Below, one piece after another: positions 18,599 through 28,607 of a DNA stretch of 64,000 bases. A model generated the notes under the pieces. That model worked only from the letters and a program-made list of their open reading frames with translations, did not search any database and was not told where the DNA came from. A program made the translations under genes and the position numbers. Within the stretch, counting starts at the first letter, position 1. Each line of letters opens with the position of its first letter. Origin of the DNA: Parabacteroides gordonii MS-1 = DSM 23371 (GTDB lineage Bacteria > Bacteroidota > Bacteroidia > Bacteroidales > Tannerellaceae). Location: assembly GCF_000969825.1 (NCBI RefSeq), contig NZ_KQ033919.1, positions 3,484,749 to 3,548,748 on the forward strand, read 5' to 3'.

Positions 18599-20635
18599 AT
18601 GAGAAACACTGTCTTTTGTCTGGTACTATTGCTATTTAGTACATCTCTCTTTGCTTCGCGTAAAGAAATATTATTGAATAATGATTGGAACTTCCGCTTC
18701 TCGCATCAGGTACAGCGTAACAGCGGTCGGCGTGTCGACCTGCCCCATACATGGAACAGCGGCGATGCCCTCATCGGTACGCAGGATTATTATCGCGGAA
18801 TGGGCAATTACGATAAAAAACTATTTGTTAAGCCGGAGTGGGAAGGCAAACGTCTTTTCCTGCGCTTTGAAGGGGTGAACACCATCGCTACCGTTTTCGT
18901 TAACTCGGTTTGTCTGGGTGAGCATCGTGGCGGTTACGGAGCGTTTGTGTTCGAGATCACCGACCATGTGAAATATGGTGCCGACAACGAAATCCTTGTG
19001 AAAGTAAACAACGCCCTGCAACTGGACATTATGCCGCTGGTGGGCGATTTCAACTTTTACGGAGGTATCTACCGCGATGTTAATCTGATCATTACCGATC
19101 CTGTCAACATCTCGCTGACCGATTATGCATCTCCCGGTGTCTATCTCATACAGAACAAGGTGACGAAGGAACAGGCGGATGTGCGGGCGAAAGTACTGCT
19201 GTCGAACGGCTCGTCTGCCGGGCGACCGGTGCAGGTAAATGTAAAGATACTGGATGGCGATAAGATCGTACAACAACAGGATATGAACATTACTGTCGAC
19301 GCCAAACAGACGCATACGGCCGGTTTCGACTTCTCCATAAAGAATCCTCACCTGTGGAACGGACGGAAAGATCCGTTCATGTATCGGACGGAAGTTACGT
19401 TGATGGCAGACGGAAAGGTGATCGACAAGGTCGTTCAACCCCTTGGCCTGCGTTTTTATCATGTGGATGCGGAAAAAGGGTTCTTCCTGAACGGGGAACA
19501 TCTGAAGTTGCATGGCGTGTGCCGTCATCAGGATCGCGCCGAAAGAGGGAACGCCTTATATAAGGAACATCACGAAGAGGATGCAGCGATCATTGCTGAG
19601 ATGGGAACGAATGCCATTCGCCTGGCACATTATCCGCAAGCCACTTATTTCTACAGCCTGATGGATACATATGGAATTGTGACTTGGGCGGAAATACCTT
19701 TTATCGGTCCGGGCGGTTATCTGGACAGAGGCTATAACGACCTGCCTGCTTTCCGTGCTAACGGAAAAGAACAGCTGAAGGAGCTGATCCGCCAGCATTA
19801 CAACCACCCGTCGATCTGTTTCTGGGGATTATTTAACGAACTGAAGACTATCGGTGATAACCCGATCGAATATATAAAGGAACTGAACGACCTGGCACAC
19901 CAGGAAGACCCGACACGCCCGACTACGGCTGCCAGCTTCCTGTCGTACGATAGCGATATCAGCAAGATCACCGATGTGATTGCCTGGAACCAGTATTTCG
20001 GCTGGTACGGCGGTTCGCCTTCCGATATGGGAAAATGGCTGGATGCTAACCATGCCGCGCATCCGGAATATAAGATCGGTATCAGCGAATACGGGGCAGG
20101 GGCAAGTATCTATCACCAGCAGGATTCTGTTAAGCCGGGCGTTGCTTCTGGCTGGTGGCATCCGGAGAACTTCCAGACGTTCTATCACATGGGAAACTGG
20201 GAAGCGATTGCCGAACGCCCGTTTGTCTGGGGTTCGTTTATCTGGAACCTGTTTGACTTCGGAGCCGCTCACCGCACGGAAGGCGACCGTCCGGGGATCA
20301 ACGACAAAGGACTGGTTACTTTCGACCGTAAGGTGAAAAAGGATGCTTTCTACTATTACAAAGCAAACTGGAATAAAGACGACCAGTTCGTCTATATCGC
20401 TAACCGTCGCCACCGCGACCGCGATACAAAAGTGACCGATATAATGGTCTTCTCCAACCTGCCGCAACTGGAACTGTTCGTAAACGGCAAAAGCATTGGC
20501 AGGCAGGGGCCGGACAATTATGCCACATTCATCTGGAATAGCGTAAACCTGACGGAAGGCGATAATACGATTGAAGTTCGGTCTGTACAGAAGAAAAACA
20601 GTATAACGGATCAGGTGATCTGGAATTGTAAATAG
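18599..20635 (+). CDS. Secreted GH2-family beta-galactosidase-type glycosidase
   Basis: A 678-residue GH2 enzyme with a signal peptide (about 1-20). Order: N-terminal sugar-binding jelly-roll (about 25-165, LNNDWNFRF and VDLPHTWN), Ig-like domain (about 175-275), TIM barrel (from about 285, GFFLNGEHLKLHGVCRHQD), then a short beta domain (about 585-675). The acid/base Glu is in CFWGLFNEL (about residue 412) and the nucleophile Glu in KIGISEYGAGAS (about 498). Both fit the family, so the enzyme should be active. GH2 also includes beta-glucuronidases; the subsite residues do not let me choose firmly. It has its own promoter and a terminator follows, but its position beside PUL2 suggests it acts on the same glycan. 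Confidence 0.87.
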   Translation: MRNTVFCLVLLLFSTSLFASRKEILLNNDWNFRFSHQVQRNSGRRVDLPHTWNSGDALIGTQDYYRGMGNYDKKLFVKPEWEGKRLFLRFEGVNTIATVFVNSVCLGEHRGGYGAFVFEITDHVKYGADNEILVKVNNALQLDIMPLVGDFNFYGGIYRDVNLIITDPVNISLTDYASPGVYLIQNKVTKEQADVRAKVLLSNGSSAGRPVQVNVKILDGDKIVQQQDMNITVDAKQTHTAGFDFSIKNPHLWNGRKDPFMYRTEVTLMADGKVIDKVVQPLGLRFYHVDAEKGFFLNGEHLKLHGVCRHQDRAERGNALYKEHHEEDAAIIAEMGTNAIRLAHYPQATYFYSLMDTYGIVTWAEIPFIGPGGYLDRGYNDLPAFRANGKEQLKELIRQHYNHPSICFWGLFNELKTIGDNPIEYIKELNDLAHQEDPTRPTTAASFLSYDSDISKITDVIAWNQYFGWYGGSPSDMGKWLDANHAAHPEYKIGISEYGAGASIYHQQDSVKPGVASGWWHPENFQTFYHMGNWEAIAERPFVWGSFIWNLFDFGAAHRTEGDRPGINDKGLVTFDRKVKKDAFYYYKANWNKDDQFVYIANRRHRDRDTKVTDIMVFSNLPQLELFVNGKSIGRQGPDNYATFIWNSVNLTEGDNTIEVRSVQKKNSITDQVIWNCK

Positions 20636-20727
20636 AGAGGTGTTTTCTACTCAAATGATATCCCGGTCAAGAAAGTAAGGAGATTTATATATTTGTAGCA
20701 TACTTCCTTTTGACCGTAAACGCTTAA

Positions 20728-20768
20728 GGAGTAAGGTTTCTGATAAATGATGCCTTGCTCCTTTTTTA
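20728..20768 (+). terminator. Rho-independent terminator after GH2
   Basis: GGAGTAAGG (20728-20736) pairs with CCTTGCTCC (20753-20761) with one wobble, followed by a T run. A second 7-bp pairing (CGGTCAA with TTGACCG) lies just upstream. Confidence 0.8.
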
Positions 20769-20777
20769 TTTGGTATC

Positions 20778-21284
20778 ATAGTTCTTAGTGAACTATGATC
20801 TTTTAACAAGTCGAACATTACGGACGCAAAAATAAGGTATCATGGAGTTGGGGAGCACATAAATTAGTCTGATTGATGTGCACTAATTGTCCACAGATAG
20901 AGTTTTAACATAATGAATAATCGTATCTTTCTTGCTAATAATCTACAAGATAGCCTGCTTAATGGTTTATTATCTCCTGTTTATTTCAATTTACCGCTTT
21001 TTCTACCTGCGTTCGGATACCGGGTAGAAAAGATTGTCTGTTTTTATCTTCCAAATCATCCTTCAGTTCCTTTTTATCAACCGATGAAAATGTGATAATA
21101 CCTTAATTTTTCAAGCCAAAGCATAGGTTGTCTTTTTCTTTTCTGTCCATCTATAATGCTGAATAAATACGTCTTAGAATCACCTTGAAACTATGATTAT
21201 TTTGTCTTTAGGGCACTCTTCGAATTGATAATGCTTCTTAACCGATGTATAGGAATAAAAATGATTGAGTTCACTAAGAACTAT
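20778..21284. promoter_or_regulatory. Candidate invertible segment upstream of SusC (PUL2)
   Basis: The 17-bp ATAGTTCTTAGTGAACT (20778-20794) recurs in perfect inverted orientation at 21268-21284, 473 bases apart. Each copy is itself an AGTTC-N5-GAACT dyad whose loops are reverse complements. The interior has no convincing gene. On the minus strand near the left end there is a TATTTTTG box (20827-20834), which points away from the SusC gene; inversion would turn it toward SusC. The + strand between here and the SusC start shows no full TAnnTTTG box. The layout fits an invertible promoter in the OFF state, similar to what is known for SusC-like genes in Bacteroides fragilis. Confidence 0.6.
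20827..20834 (-). promoter_or_regulatory. Outward-facing -7 box inside the candidate invertible segment
   Basis: CAAAAATA on the + strand is TATTTTTG on the minus strand. After inversion it would lie at about 21228-21235 and read into SusC with a leader of about 150 bases. A -33 box is not evident, so this is only moderately supported. Confidence 0.4.
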
Positions 21285-21393
21285 TTCCTTTTATGCATAG
21301 TAACGAACAAAACCAAGAGTAATGCACGGCGGTATTTGACCGGTATCGGTGTGCGCAAACACATTTTATTCATTAACTAAATCTGGTGTTATT

Positions 21394-24300
21394 ATGACAA
21401 AGGATTTTAATCGTTTTTATTTATCTAAGATGTTCATAGGGACTACTATGTTCCTGACATCGGTAGGAGTGGCTTCGGCCGATCCTGCTAATCCGGGGAA
21501 AGAAGTACCGGAGTCCGGTGTTTTTGTCGCTTCGCCACAACAAGCAACAAAGAAGGTAACCGGAACAGTTGAAGACGCCATGGGCCCGATTGCCGGTGCC
21601 AACGTTGTAGAGAAGGGAACAACGAACGGAACGATTACCGATATGGACGGTAAGTTCACCTTAGATGTCTCTCCGAACGCTGTATTGGTGGTATCTTTTA
21701 TCGGATACACGGAGCAGCAAATCCCGGTAGGCAACCAAACCTCTTTTACTATTCAGATTAAGGAAGACTCACAGGCTTTGGACGAAGTGATTGTCGTGGG
21801 TTATGGTACACAAAAGAAGGTGAACCTGACCGGTTCTGTCTCTTCCGTCGATTTCGCGGATCAGGCTTTGTCGCGTCCGATCACGAATGTATCGAATGCC
21901 CTGGCCGGATTGAGTGCCGGTGTGCAGGTAATGCAAAATTCAGGACAGCCGGGTAGCGACGGTTCGAAGATCCGTATCCGTGGTGTCGGTACGTTGAACA
22001 ATCAGGATCCGCTGGTGCTGATCGATGGTGTCGAAGGATCTATGGACCTTGTTAATCCGCAGGATATCGAGTCGATCTCAGTCCTGAAAGATGCCGCTTC
22101 TTCTTCTATTTATGGATCACGTGCAGCGAATGGTGTCGTTTTGATCACAACCAAGAAAGGGAAAGCCGGTAAGCTGTCCGTTTCTTATTCAGGACGTATC
22201 TCTTATGCACAGCCGACGAACCTGATTGACCAGGTGACCGATTATGCCGATTACATGGAATGGCTGAACGAGTCGTTCGAAAACATCGGCCAGCCGAACC
22301 ATTTTGCCCAGAGCACGATTGACCTGTGGCGCGAAAAGTCGAAAGATCCGAATGGATTGAACGAGAACGGCGTACCTAATTACATCGCTTATCCGAATAC
22401 CGACTGGCAGAAAGCTTTGTTCGGGCATGGTTTGATAAACGATCATAATGTATCTGTGAACGGTGGTACGGAGAAGCTTCGTATTTTGATGTCTGCCGGT
22501 TATCTGGATAATCCGGGTCTGGTAGATAATACCGGTATCAGAAAGTATTCCCTGCGTGCCAATATAGAGGCGGATGTCACTAAATGGCTGACAGTGGGAA
22601 CGCGTACCTTTGCTTCCCAGGAAGATAAAGAAGCCGGAAACTTCGACAATGCCAACAACTACCTGCGCCAGACAACTCCCGGTCTGTATCCGGAACTGAA
22701 CGGACAGTATGGTTACCCGGAAGCTTCGGAAGAAAGTGCCACTGCCAACAGTATCCTGGCTTTCCTGAATGCACAGGATGGTAAAAAGCAGAAGACGAAC
22801 TTCAACACGACCTTGTATTCGCGTATTTCTCCGATAAAAGGGTTGTCATGGGATTTCAACCTGAACTATAAGCGGTATTGGGAAGATAACCAGACCTGGA
22901 CGAATCCGTATGAAAAGGTGAAGTTTAGCGACGGCACTATTATGTCTCCGGCAACCGAACCGTCTGAAATGACTACTTATTTCTATAACCGTGCTGATTA
23001 TAGCTATACATTGCAGAACATATTGCGTTATAACATTACGATCAATAACGATCATGATCTGGGCGCATTGGCAGGTTATGAAGAGTATTACTACAAACGG
23101 GATACCCGTAATGCAACAAAGAAAGGGTTGATCGACTCGAGTATCCATACGCCCGGTTCTGCTACGGAAATGGTCAGTGTGGGTGGTGGTGCTTTCGACC
23201 GTGCCAGCCGTTCCTTCTTCGGACGTATCAATTATGCGTATAAGTCCAGATATTTGTTTGAAGCGAATTTGCGTCATGACGGTAATGCCCGTTACCATAG
23301 CGATTACCGTTGGGGTACTTTCCCTTCTTTCTCGGCTGCCTGGCGTATTTCGGAAGAAAGTTTTATGATAAACACCAAGAACTGGCTGGATAACCTGAAG
23401 CTTCGTGTCTCTTACGGTTCGGTAGGTAATAACGGGGGAGATGATGTAGGGGAATATGAATATCAGTCTACCTACGGCGGTAGTAAGTATCCGTTCGGAG
23501 GAAAACTTATCTCCGGTCTGGCTTCTACTTCCATTGCCAACTCTATGTTGTCGTGGGAAACATCGAAAATGACCAATGTCGGTATCGACCTGAATGCGTT
23601 GAACAACCGCCTGTCGTTCACGATGGATGCGTTTGTTAAGAATACGACCGGTATCTTGTTTACGCCTTCTATTTATCTGACAGCCGGTAATAAAGGGGCT
23701 CCCCGTAAGAACATAGCGGAGATGAGCACGAAAGGTGTCGAACTGTCGTTGGGATGGAAAGACCAGATTGAAGAAGTCAGCTATTCCGTTAGCGGAAACT
23801 TTTCTTACACGCCAAATAAGATAAAGAAATATAAAGGAGAATTAGTAGCCGGTTATGATGAGAACGGCGAATGGAAGAGTAATATCGGAGATGTAGCTTC
23901 CAGTACTTCTGCCGTGAATCCGGTTATTGAAGACCGTATCATGAAAGAATACTACGTACGTAATCCATATAAAGGTTCCGGAAAAGGATATGCGACCGAC
24001 GGAGTGAACGGAGGCCCGACAGACGGTATGATCCGTACGGAAAGCGATATGGAATGGCTGAAAGCGATGATCGATGCAGGCCATACTTTTATGCCGAACA
24101 AGACGGTTGCGAAGGATAAGATCTGGTATGGCGACTATATCTATGCCGATGCCAACGGTGACGGCATCTACGGAGGTTCGGACGATAAGGAATTCCAGGG
24201 AGTCTCTTCCGACCCGAAATTCAACTTCGGTTTTCAGATGTCTGCCGCATGGAGAGGATTTGATATCTCTATGAACTGGGCCGGTGCTGCCGGATTCAAG

Positions 24301-24720
24301 TTGTATTGGGGGGCGTCTACCGGTTATAACTCACCGACTACACGTGTAGGTGTGGCGCTGGGTACTGATATTGCCAATAACCATTATTTCTATAATCCGG
24401 AGAATCCGTCTGATCCGCGCACCAATCAGGCCGCTAAGTACGGACGTCTAGTGAATGGTGAAAGCGGTTATCAGAATGTGGAAACATCTTCCTTGTATTT
24501 GTACAATGGTAACTATCTGAAATTAAAGAACCTTACTTTCGGTTATACAGTGCCGGCGCACATTTCCAAGAAGTTTTTCACGGATAACCTTCGTGCGTAT
24601 GTTTCTATCGAAAACGTATTCAATATTACGAAATATCCGGGACAGGATCCTGAACTGGGAGCTACCCCTGAATATACTTCATTGAGACAATTTGCATTTG
24701 GTGTTAACATTTCATTTTAA
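21394..24720 (+). CDS. SusC/RagA-family TonB-linked outer-membrane receptor (PUL2)
   Basis: An importer of about 1108 residues without an STN domain, as expected for a locus run by a hybrid two-component system. ATG 21394 is chosen over an upstream GTG at 21349 because it begins a proper signal peptide (LSKMFIGTTMFLTSVGVASA). Then come the carboxypeptidase-regulatory-like domain (VTGTVEDAMGPIAGANVVEK), the TonB-box region (DEVIVVGYG), the plug and a barrel ending in VNISF. SusD follows after 13 bases. The region upstream contains inverted repeats that could make expression phase variable. The signal peptide is followed by an unusually long spacer (about 30 residues, rich in Pro, Ala and Gly) before the beta domain. 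Confidence 0.95.
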   Translation: MTKDFNRFYLSKMFIGTTMFLTSVGVASADPANPGKEVPESGVFVASPQQATKKVTGTVEDAMGPIAGANVVEKGTTNGTITDMDGKFTLDVSPNAVLVVSFIGYTEQQIPVGNQTSFTIQIKEDSQALDEVIVVGYGTQKKVNLTGSVSSVDFADQALSRPITNVSNALAGLSAGVQVMQNSGQPGSDGSKIRIRGVGTLNNQDPLVLIDGVEGSMDLVNPQDIESISVLKDAASSSIYGSRAANGVVLITTKKGKAGKLSVSYSGRISYAQPTNLIDQVTDYADYMEWLNESFENIGQPNHFAQSTIDLWREKSKDPNGLNENGVPNYIAYPNTDWQKALFGHGLINDHNVSVNGGTEKLRILMSAGYLDNPGLVDNTGIRKYSLRANIEADVTKWLTVGTRTFASQEDKEAGNFDNANNYLRQTTPGLYPELNGQYGYPEASEESATANSILAFLNAQDGKKQKTNFNTTLYSRISPIKGLSWDFNLNYKRYWEDNQTWTNPYEKVKFSDGTIMSPATEPSEMTTYFYNRADYSYTLQNILRYNITINNDHDLGALAGYEEYYYKRDTRNATKKGLIDSSIHTPGSATEMVSVGGGAFDRASRSFFGRINYAYKSRYLFEANLRHDGNARYHSDYRWGTFPSFSAAWRISEESFMINTKNWLDNLKLRVSYGSVGNNGGDDVGEYEYQSTYGGSKYPFGGKLISGLASTSIANSMLSWETSKMTNVGIDLNALNNRLSFTMDAFVKNTTGILFTPSIYLTAGNKGAPRKNIAEMSTKGVELSLGWKDQIEEVSYSVSGNFSYTPNKIKKYKGELVAGYDENGEWKSNIGDVASSTSAVNPVIEDRIMKEYYVRNPYKGSGKGYATDGVNGGPTDGMIRTESDMEWLKAMIDAGHTFMPNKTVAKDKIWYGDYIYADANGDGIYGGSDDKEFQGVSSDPKFNFGFQMSAAWRGFDISMNWAGAAGFKLYWGASTGYNSPTTRVGVALGTDIANNHYFYNPENPSDPRTNQAAKYGRLVNGESGYQNVETSSLYLYNGNYLKLKNLTFGYTVPAHISKKFFTDNLRAYVSIENVFNITKYPGQDPELGATPEYTSLRQFAFGVNISF

Positions 24721-24733
24721 AGCGTAGAGAGTT

Positions 24734-26485
24734 ATGAAATTAATAAAGAATATTTGTTTGTTAGGCGCTTCTATCGCTCTGTTGACAGGGTGTAACAGCG
24801 ACTTGATGGATCTGACCCCATACGACTCGATTGCGTCCGGTAACATGTGGACGACAGAAAACCTGGCGGATATGGGTGTGACAGGTATCTATAATGTTCT
24901 TCGTTCCGAGAACGTGGCCGGTGACCTGCACAAATTTGACAGTTATGGTGTTTCGGCCGATTACCGTGATGGCAACTACTCCTTGTTGAGGGGGAATGCA
25001 ACTACCGGCGACGGACAGTTCTCCGGTTACTGGAAAATCAATTATGAAGGTATCAGCCGTTGTAATGACGCTATTACCAATTTACCGAAAGCACCTCTGT
25101 CGTTGGAGAAGCTTTCCCGTCTGACTGCTGAATCCAAGTTTATGCGTGCTTTCTTCTATTACAGACTGAACATGATGTATAAAGGAGTCCCCATCTATCT
25201 TGAACCGGCTGAATTGGATGAACTGGTGAAAGGTCGTAATACTGAAGCTGAGGTATGGGCTCAGGTGATCTCCGATTTGACAGAGGCTATCGATACACCC
25301 GACCTACCGGATAAATATCCTGCCGGCGATGCCGGTTATGGACGTGTTACCAAAGGGGCTGCCTATGCTTTACGCGGTAAAGTTTATATGTGGATGAACG
25401 AATGGGCGAAAGCTGAGGCCGATCTCCGTAAAGTAGGGGAATTGGGCTATGGCTTGTTCCAGGGTGAATACAAACAGTTGTTCAAGGAGGCGAACGAGCA
25501 GTGCGAAGAAATGATCTTCTCTTTGCAATGTATTGGTGAGAGTGGCTATGGTAACAATTTCTCTTTCCGTTATGGTACGCGTAGTTCTTTCGGTTCCTGC
25601 TGGAATACATATCTGGTAAGCACGGACTTTGTTGAAACATACGAATGTACAGACGGAAAGCCGTTCAACTGGGATGATTATTTACCGGGGTATAATTCAA
25701 TGGATCTGGCAAAAAGATCTGTTTATTTCCTACGTGATGATATGACGGAGACTGAAAAGGCTAAGATGGCGGAAGACGGTGCCGACCTGTCTAAATATCT
25801 GGCAACAGGTAATGAGGCACGAATCAAAGCAGCCTACGAAAACCGTGACCCGCGCCTGATGGCTACTGTTATTACTCCGTATGCCGAATATTTCGGGGCG
25901 AATGGTGCTACTTCCTATACTTATACGCTTCGTTGGCCGTACAGAGGATTTGATACCGCCGATCCGTTCGACTTGAAGACGGATACGAACAACCGTTACT
26001 ATTATCTGTTCCGTAAGTTCGTTGCCGAAGGGGCTTCGGAGATACCTAACCGCGAATATTCTCCGATCGATATCCCTATTATCCGTTATGCGGATGTGGT
26101 GTTGTCGCTGGCTGAATGTCTGAATGAACAGGGCAAGACTAGTGAAGCGGTAGAATGGGTGAACAAGGTGCGTGCCCGTGCCAAGGTCGCTCTTTTGAAC
26201 AGCAACCAGTATACCCAGGTATCCGGTCAGGATAATATGCGTGAACGTATCCGTAACGAACGCCGTTGGGAGTTTGCCGGTGAAGGTGTTAACTTCTTCG
26301 ACGAAATGCGCTGGAAGACCTGGCATGAAACTAAGTTCAAAAAGAATGCCGGCCTGAAACAAATCTGGGGATCGATGCAGGCTTCTTACACCTGGGGTGG
26401 CGATTATCTGTATAACTGGGCTATTCCGAGATCTGAAATACAGATGAACAACAACCTGACACAGAATAGTGGCTGGGTAGATTGA
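24734..26485 (+). CDS. RagB/SusD-family surface glycan-binding lipoprotein (PUL2)
   Basis: A 583-residue lipoprotein; lipobox LLTGC places the lipidated Cys at residue 20. The SusD helical core is visible (AESKFMRAFFYYRLNMMYKG at about 135-155), as is the conserved C-terminal block (VEWVNKVRARAKVALL and RERIRNERRWEFAGEGVNFF at about 475-530). It partners the SusC encoded 13 bases upstream. A terminator follows and the enzyme genes downstream have their own promoter box. Confidence 0.93.
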   Translation: MKLIKNICLLGASIALLTGCNSDLMDLTPYDSIASGNMWTTENLADMGVTGIYNVLRSENVAGDLHKFDSYGVSADYRDGNYSLLRGNATTGDGQFSGYWKINYEGISRCNDAITNLPKAPLSLEKLSRLTAESKFMRAFFYYRLNMMYKGVPIYLEPAELDELVKGRNTEAEVWAQVISDLTEAIDTPDLPDKYPAGDAGYGRVTKGAAYALRGKVYMWMNEWAKAEADLRKVGELGYGLFQGEYKQLFKEANEQCEEMIFSLQCIGESGYGNNFSFRYGTRSSFGSCWNTYLVSTDFVETYECTDGKPFNWDDYLPGYNSMDLAKRSVYFLRDDMTETEKAKMAEDGADLSKYLATGNEARIKAAYENRDPRLMATVITPYAEYFGANGATSYTYTLRWPYRGFDTADPFDLKTDTNNRYYYLFRKFVAEGASEIPNREYSPIDIPIIRYADVVLSLAECLNEQGKTSEAVEWVNKVRARAKVALLNSNQYTQVSGQDNMRERIRNERRWEFAGEGVNFFDEMRWKTWHETKFKKNAGLKQIWGSMQASYTWGGDYLYNWAIPRSEIQMNNNLTQNSGWVD

Positions 26486-26512
26486 TTTTATTCTTCTGAT
26501 ATATATTATGGA

Positions 26513-26556
26513 GGTCTTAATGATGAATCTGCGGATTCGGAGTTAAGGCCTTCTTT
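26513..26556 (+). terminator. Terminator after SusD (PUL2)
   Basis: GGTCTTAA (26513-26520) pairs with TTAAGGCC (26543-26550, one wobble); an inner GAATC/GATTC pair strengthens it. A short T-rich tract follows. Confidence 0.7.
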
Positions 26557-26635
26557 ATTACTTAAACATACGGTTCTGGACTATTTATGCCTATGAAATG
26601 GACAAAAAGCCCTGCTCTTTTCTGATTAATCTTCC

Positions 26636-26643
26636 TATTTTTG
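26636..26643 (+). promoter_or_regulatory. -7 promoter box for lyase-GH88 genes
   Basis: TATTTTTG, 23 bases before the ATG at 26667. Because it lies downstream of an earlier in-frame ATG (26598), it also argues for the later start. Confidence 0.55.
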
Positions 26644-26666
26644 TCAAAAGAGATAATACAATACCT

Positions 26667-28601
26667 ATGAAAACACGAAAGTACCGGATCATCCTTTGCC
26701 TGTTACTCCTGGCAACCACACAAATGTATGCCTATGTGGAACGTAACTTATTGCAGCAATCTGCTGGTTTGTCTGAATTGGAATCAACACTGATCACCGA
26801 TCAGCAATGGGTTCCTTACCCTGATTATACCGACCGTGCCGCTTGGGACAAACTACTGGGCAACTACAAAGATGCCTATATCAAACGGGGCGAGAAACAG
26901 CTCGGTTACGAATGGAAAGTCGTAAAGGCAACCGATTATATCGAATACGAACGTAGCGGCAACCGCCGGATCATGGAAGATCCGTTCGGCAGTAATAATA
27001 CTGCTATTGCCGACCTGCTGATGGCGGAGCTGGCCGAGGGAAAAGGGCGTTTTATCGACCAACTGATCAATGGGGTGTATCAATCCTGTGAAATGACTTC
27101 CTGGGTGTTATCCGCCCATTTGAGTGCGCAACGCTCTACACGCTCCTTGCCCGACTATAAAGAGCATGTGATCGACTTGACAGCCGGCGACCTGGGATCG
27201 CTGCTTTCATGGACGTACTACTTCTTCCATACTGAATTCGATAAGGTAAACCCCGTTATTTCCAAACGCCTGCGCCATGAGTTGCAGGAGCGGATTCTCG
27301 ATACTTATATGAACGAAGACCGCTTCTGGTGGATGGCCTTCAACTACAAACCGGGTATGTTGGTGAATAACTGGAACCCCTGGTGTAATTTCAATGTGCT
27401 GCAATGCTTCCTGCTATTGGAGAATGATAAGGAAAAACTGGCGAAAGCCGTTTACCGTACGATGACCTCTGTCGATAAATTCATCAACTATACCCACTCC
27501 GACGGAGCTTGCGAGGAAGGCCCTTCCTACTGGGGACATGCCGCCGGGAAGATGTATGACTATCTCCAGTTGCTCTACGATGGAACCGGGGGGAAAGTAA
27601 GCCTCTTCGACCAGCCGATAATCAGGAATATGGGTGAATACATCGCCCGTTCGTACGTAGGGAACGGCTGGGTTGTAAACTTTGCAGATGCTTCCGCCAA
27701 AGGGGGAGGGGATGCACCGATCATCTTCCGTTACGGAAAAGCGGTGGGTAGCGAGGTGATGATGCAGTATGCAGCCTACCTGAATAGCCTGTCGGGGCAG
27801 AAGGCACCTTCTTCCGGCAGAGACATCTTCCGTACGTTACAAAGTCTTCTCTATGCGGAAGAAATGAAAGAGGTCGAGCCCGTCTACGAATCACCTGCTT
27901 ATACCTGGTATCCTGAAACCGAGTTCTGCTATATGGCCAATAAGTCCGGCCTTTTCTTTGCGGCAAAAGGCGGCTATAACAACGAAAGCCATAACCATAA
28001 CGATGCCGGAACTTTCTCGCTTTATCAGCATACGACCCCGATTATTATCGATGCCGGTGTAGGCACTTATACCCGTCAGACCTTCAGTAACGAGCGGTAT
28101 ACGATCTGGACGATGCAGAGCAATTACCATAACCTGCCGATGATAAACGGTGTCCCCCAGGCGTTCGGCTCGAAATATAAGGCAACAGACGTTTCTTTCC
28201 ATCCGAAGAGCAGTACGTTTTTCGCCAATATTGCTACGGCCTATCCGGAAGAAGCCGGGGTAAAGAAATGGGTTCGCTCCTATGTCCTGAATAAAGGAGA
28301 ACTGAAGATCAAAGACTCGTTCTCTCTGGATGAACTGAAAGACTTCAACCGCATTAATTTCCTGACCTGGGGAAATGTGGATATAGCAACGCCGGGTATT
28401 GTCTCCATCGAAGTGAACGGTGAAAAGGCAAATCTGCAATATGATAAAAATAGCTTTACACCCTCTATCGAGACAATTGCGCTGGACGATCCGCGTTTAT
28501 CTACTGTATGGGGAAAAGAGATTTACCGTCTTTCTCTGACAGCAAAGAAAAAGACCTTGTCCGGAACGTATGTGTACACAATCAAACAAATCAATAAATA
28601 G
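26667..28601 (+). CDS. Heparinase II/III-family polysaccharide lyase
   Basis: A lyase of about 644 residues. The start at 26667 gives a clean signal peptide (IILCLLLLATTQMYA) and lies after a promoter box. The N-terminal alpha/alpha toroid (about 40-370, with WWMAFNYKPG and NNWNPWCNFNVLQ, and DGACEEGPSYWGHAAG) is followed by the beta-sandwich with the family hallmark NNESHNHNDAGTF at about residue 440. Such enzymes cleave uronic-acid polysaccharides by elimination (heparin, chondroitin, hyaluronan, alginate or bacterial polysaccharides, depending on PL family such as 12, 15, 21 or 33). I cannot assign the PL number. The GH88 six bases downstream would remove the unsaturated uronate left by the lyase. 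No sulfatase is nearby, so a non-sulfated substrate seems likelier than heparin. Confidence 0.83.
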   Translation: MKTRKYRIILCLLLLATTQMYAYVERNLLQQSAGLSELESTLITDQQWVPYPDYTDRAAWDKLLGNYKDAYIKRGEKQLGYEWKVVKATDYIEYERSGNRRIMEDPFGSNNTAIADLLMAELAEGKGRFIDQLINGVYQSCEMTSWVLSAHLSAQRSTRSLPDYKEHVIDLTAGDLGSLLSWTYYFFHTEFDKVNPVISKRLRHELQERILDTYMNEDRFWWMAFNYKPGMLVNNWNPWCNFNVLQCFLLLENDKEKLAKAVYRTMTSVDKFINYTHSDGACEEGPSYWGHAAGKMYDYLQLLYDGTGGKVSLFDQPIIRNMGEYIARSYVGNGWVVNFADASAKGGGDAPIIFRYGKAVGSEVMMQYAAYLNSLSGQKAPSSGRDIFRTLQSLLYAEEMKEVEPVYESPAYTWYPETEFCYMANKSGLFFAAKGGYNNESHNHNDAGTFSLYQHTTPIIIDAGVGTYTRQTFSNERYTIWTMQSNYHNLPMINGVPQAFGSKYKATDVSFHPKSSTFFANIATAYPEEAGVKKWVRSYVLNKGELKIKDSFSLDELKDFNRINFLTWGNVDIATPGIVSIEVNGEKANLQYDKNSFTPSIETIALDDPRLSTVWGKEIYRLSLTAKKKTLSGTYVYTIKQINK

Positions 28602-28607
28602 AAAAGA

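Noticed and set aside
20688-20768. TATATTTG box followed by a terminator, as another small RNA
   Set aside because: No -33 box, and the hairpin is well explained as the terminator of the GH2 gene 90 bases upstream.
20913-21095. Open frame of 60 codons inside the candidate invertible segment
   Set aside because: No ribosome-binding context or recognisable motif; it ends quickly and lies between inverted repeats in AT-rich DNA. Treated as chance.
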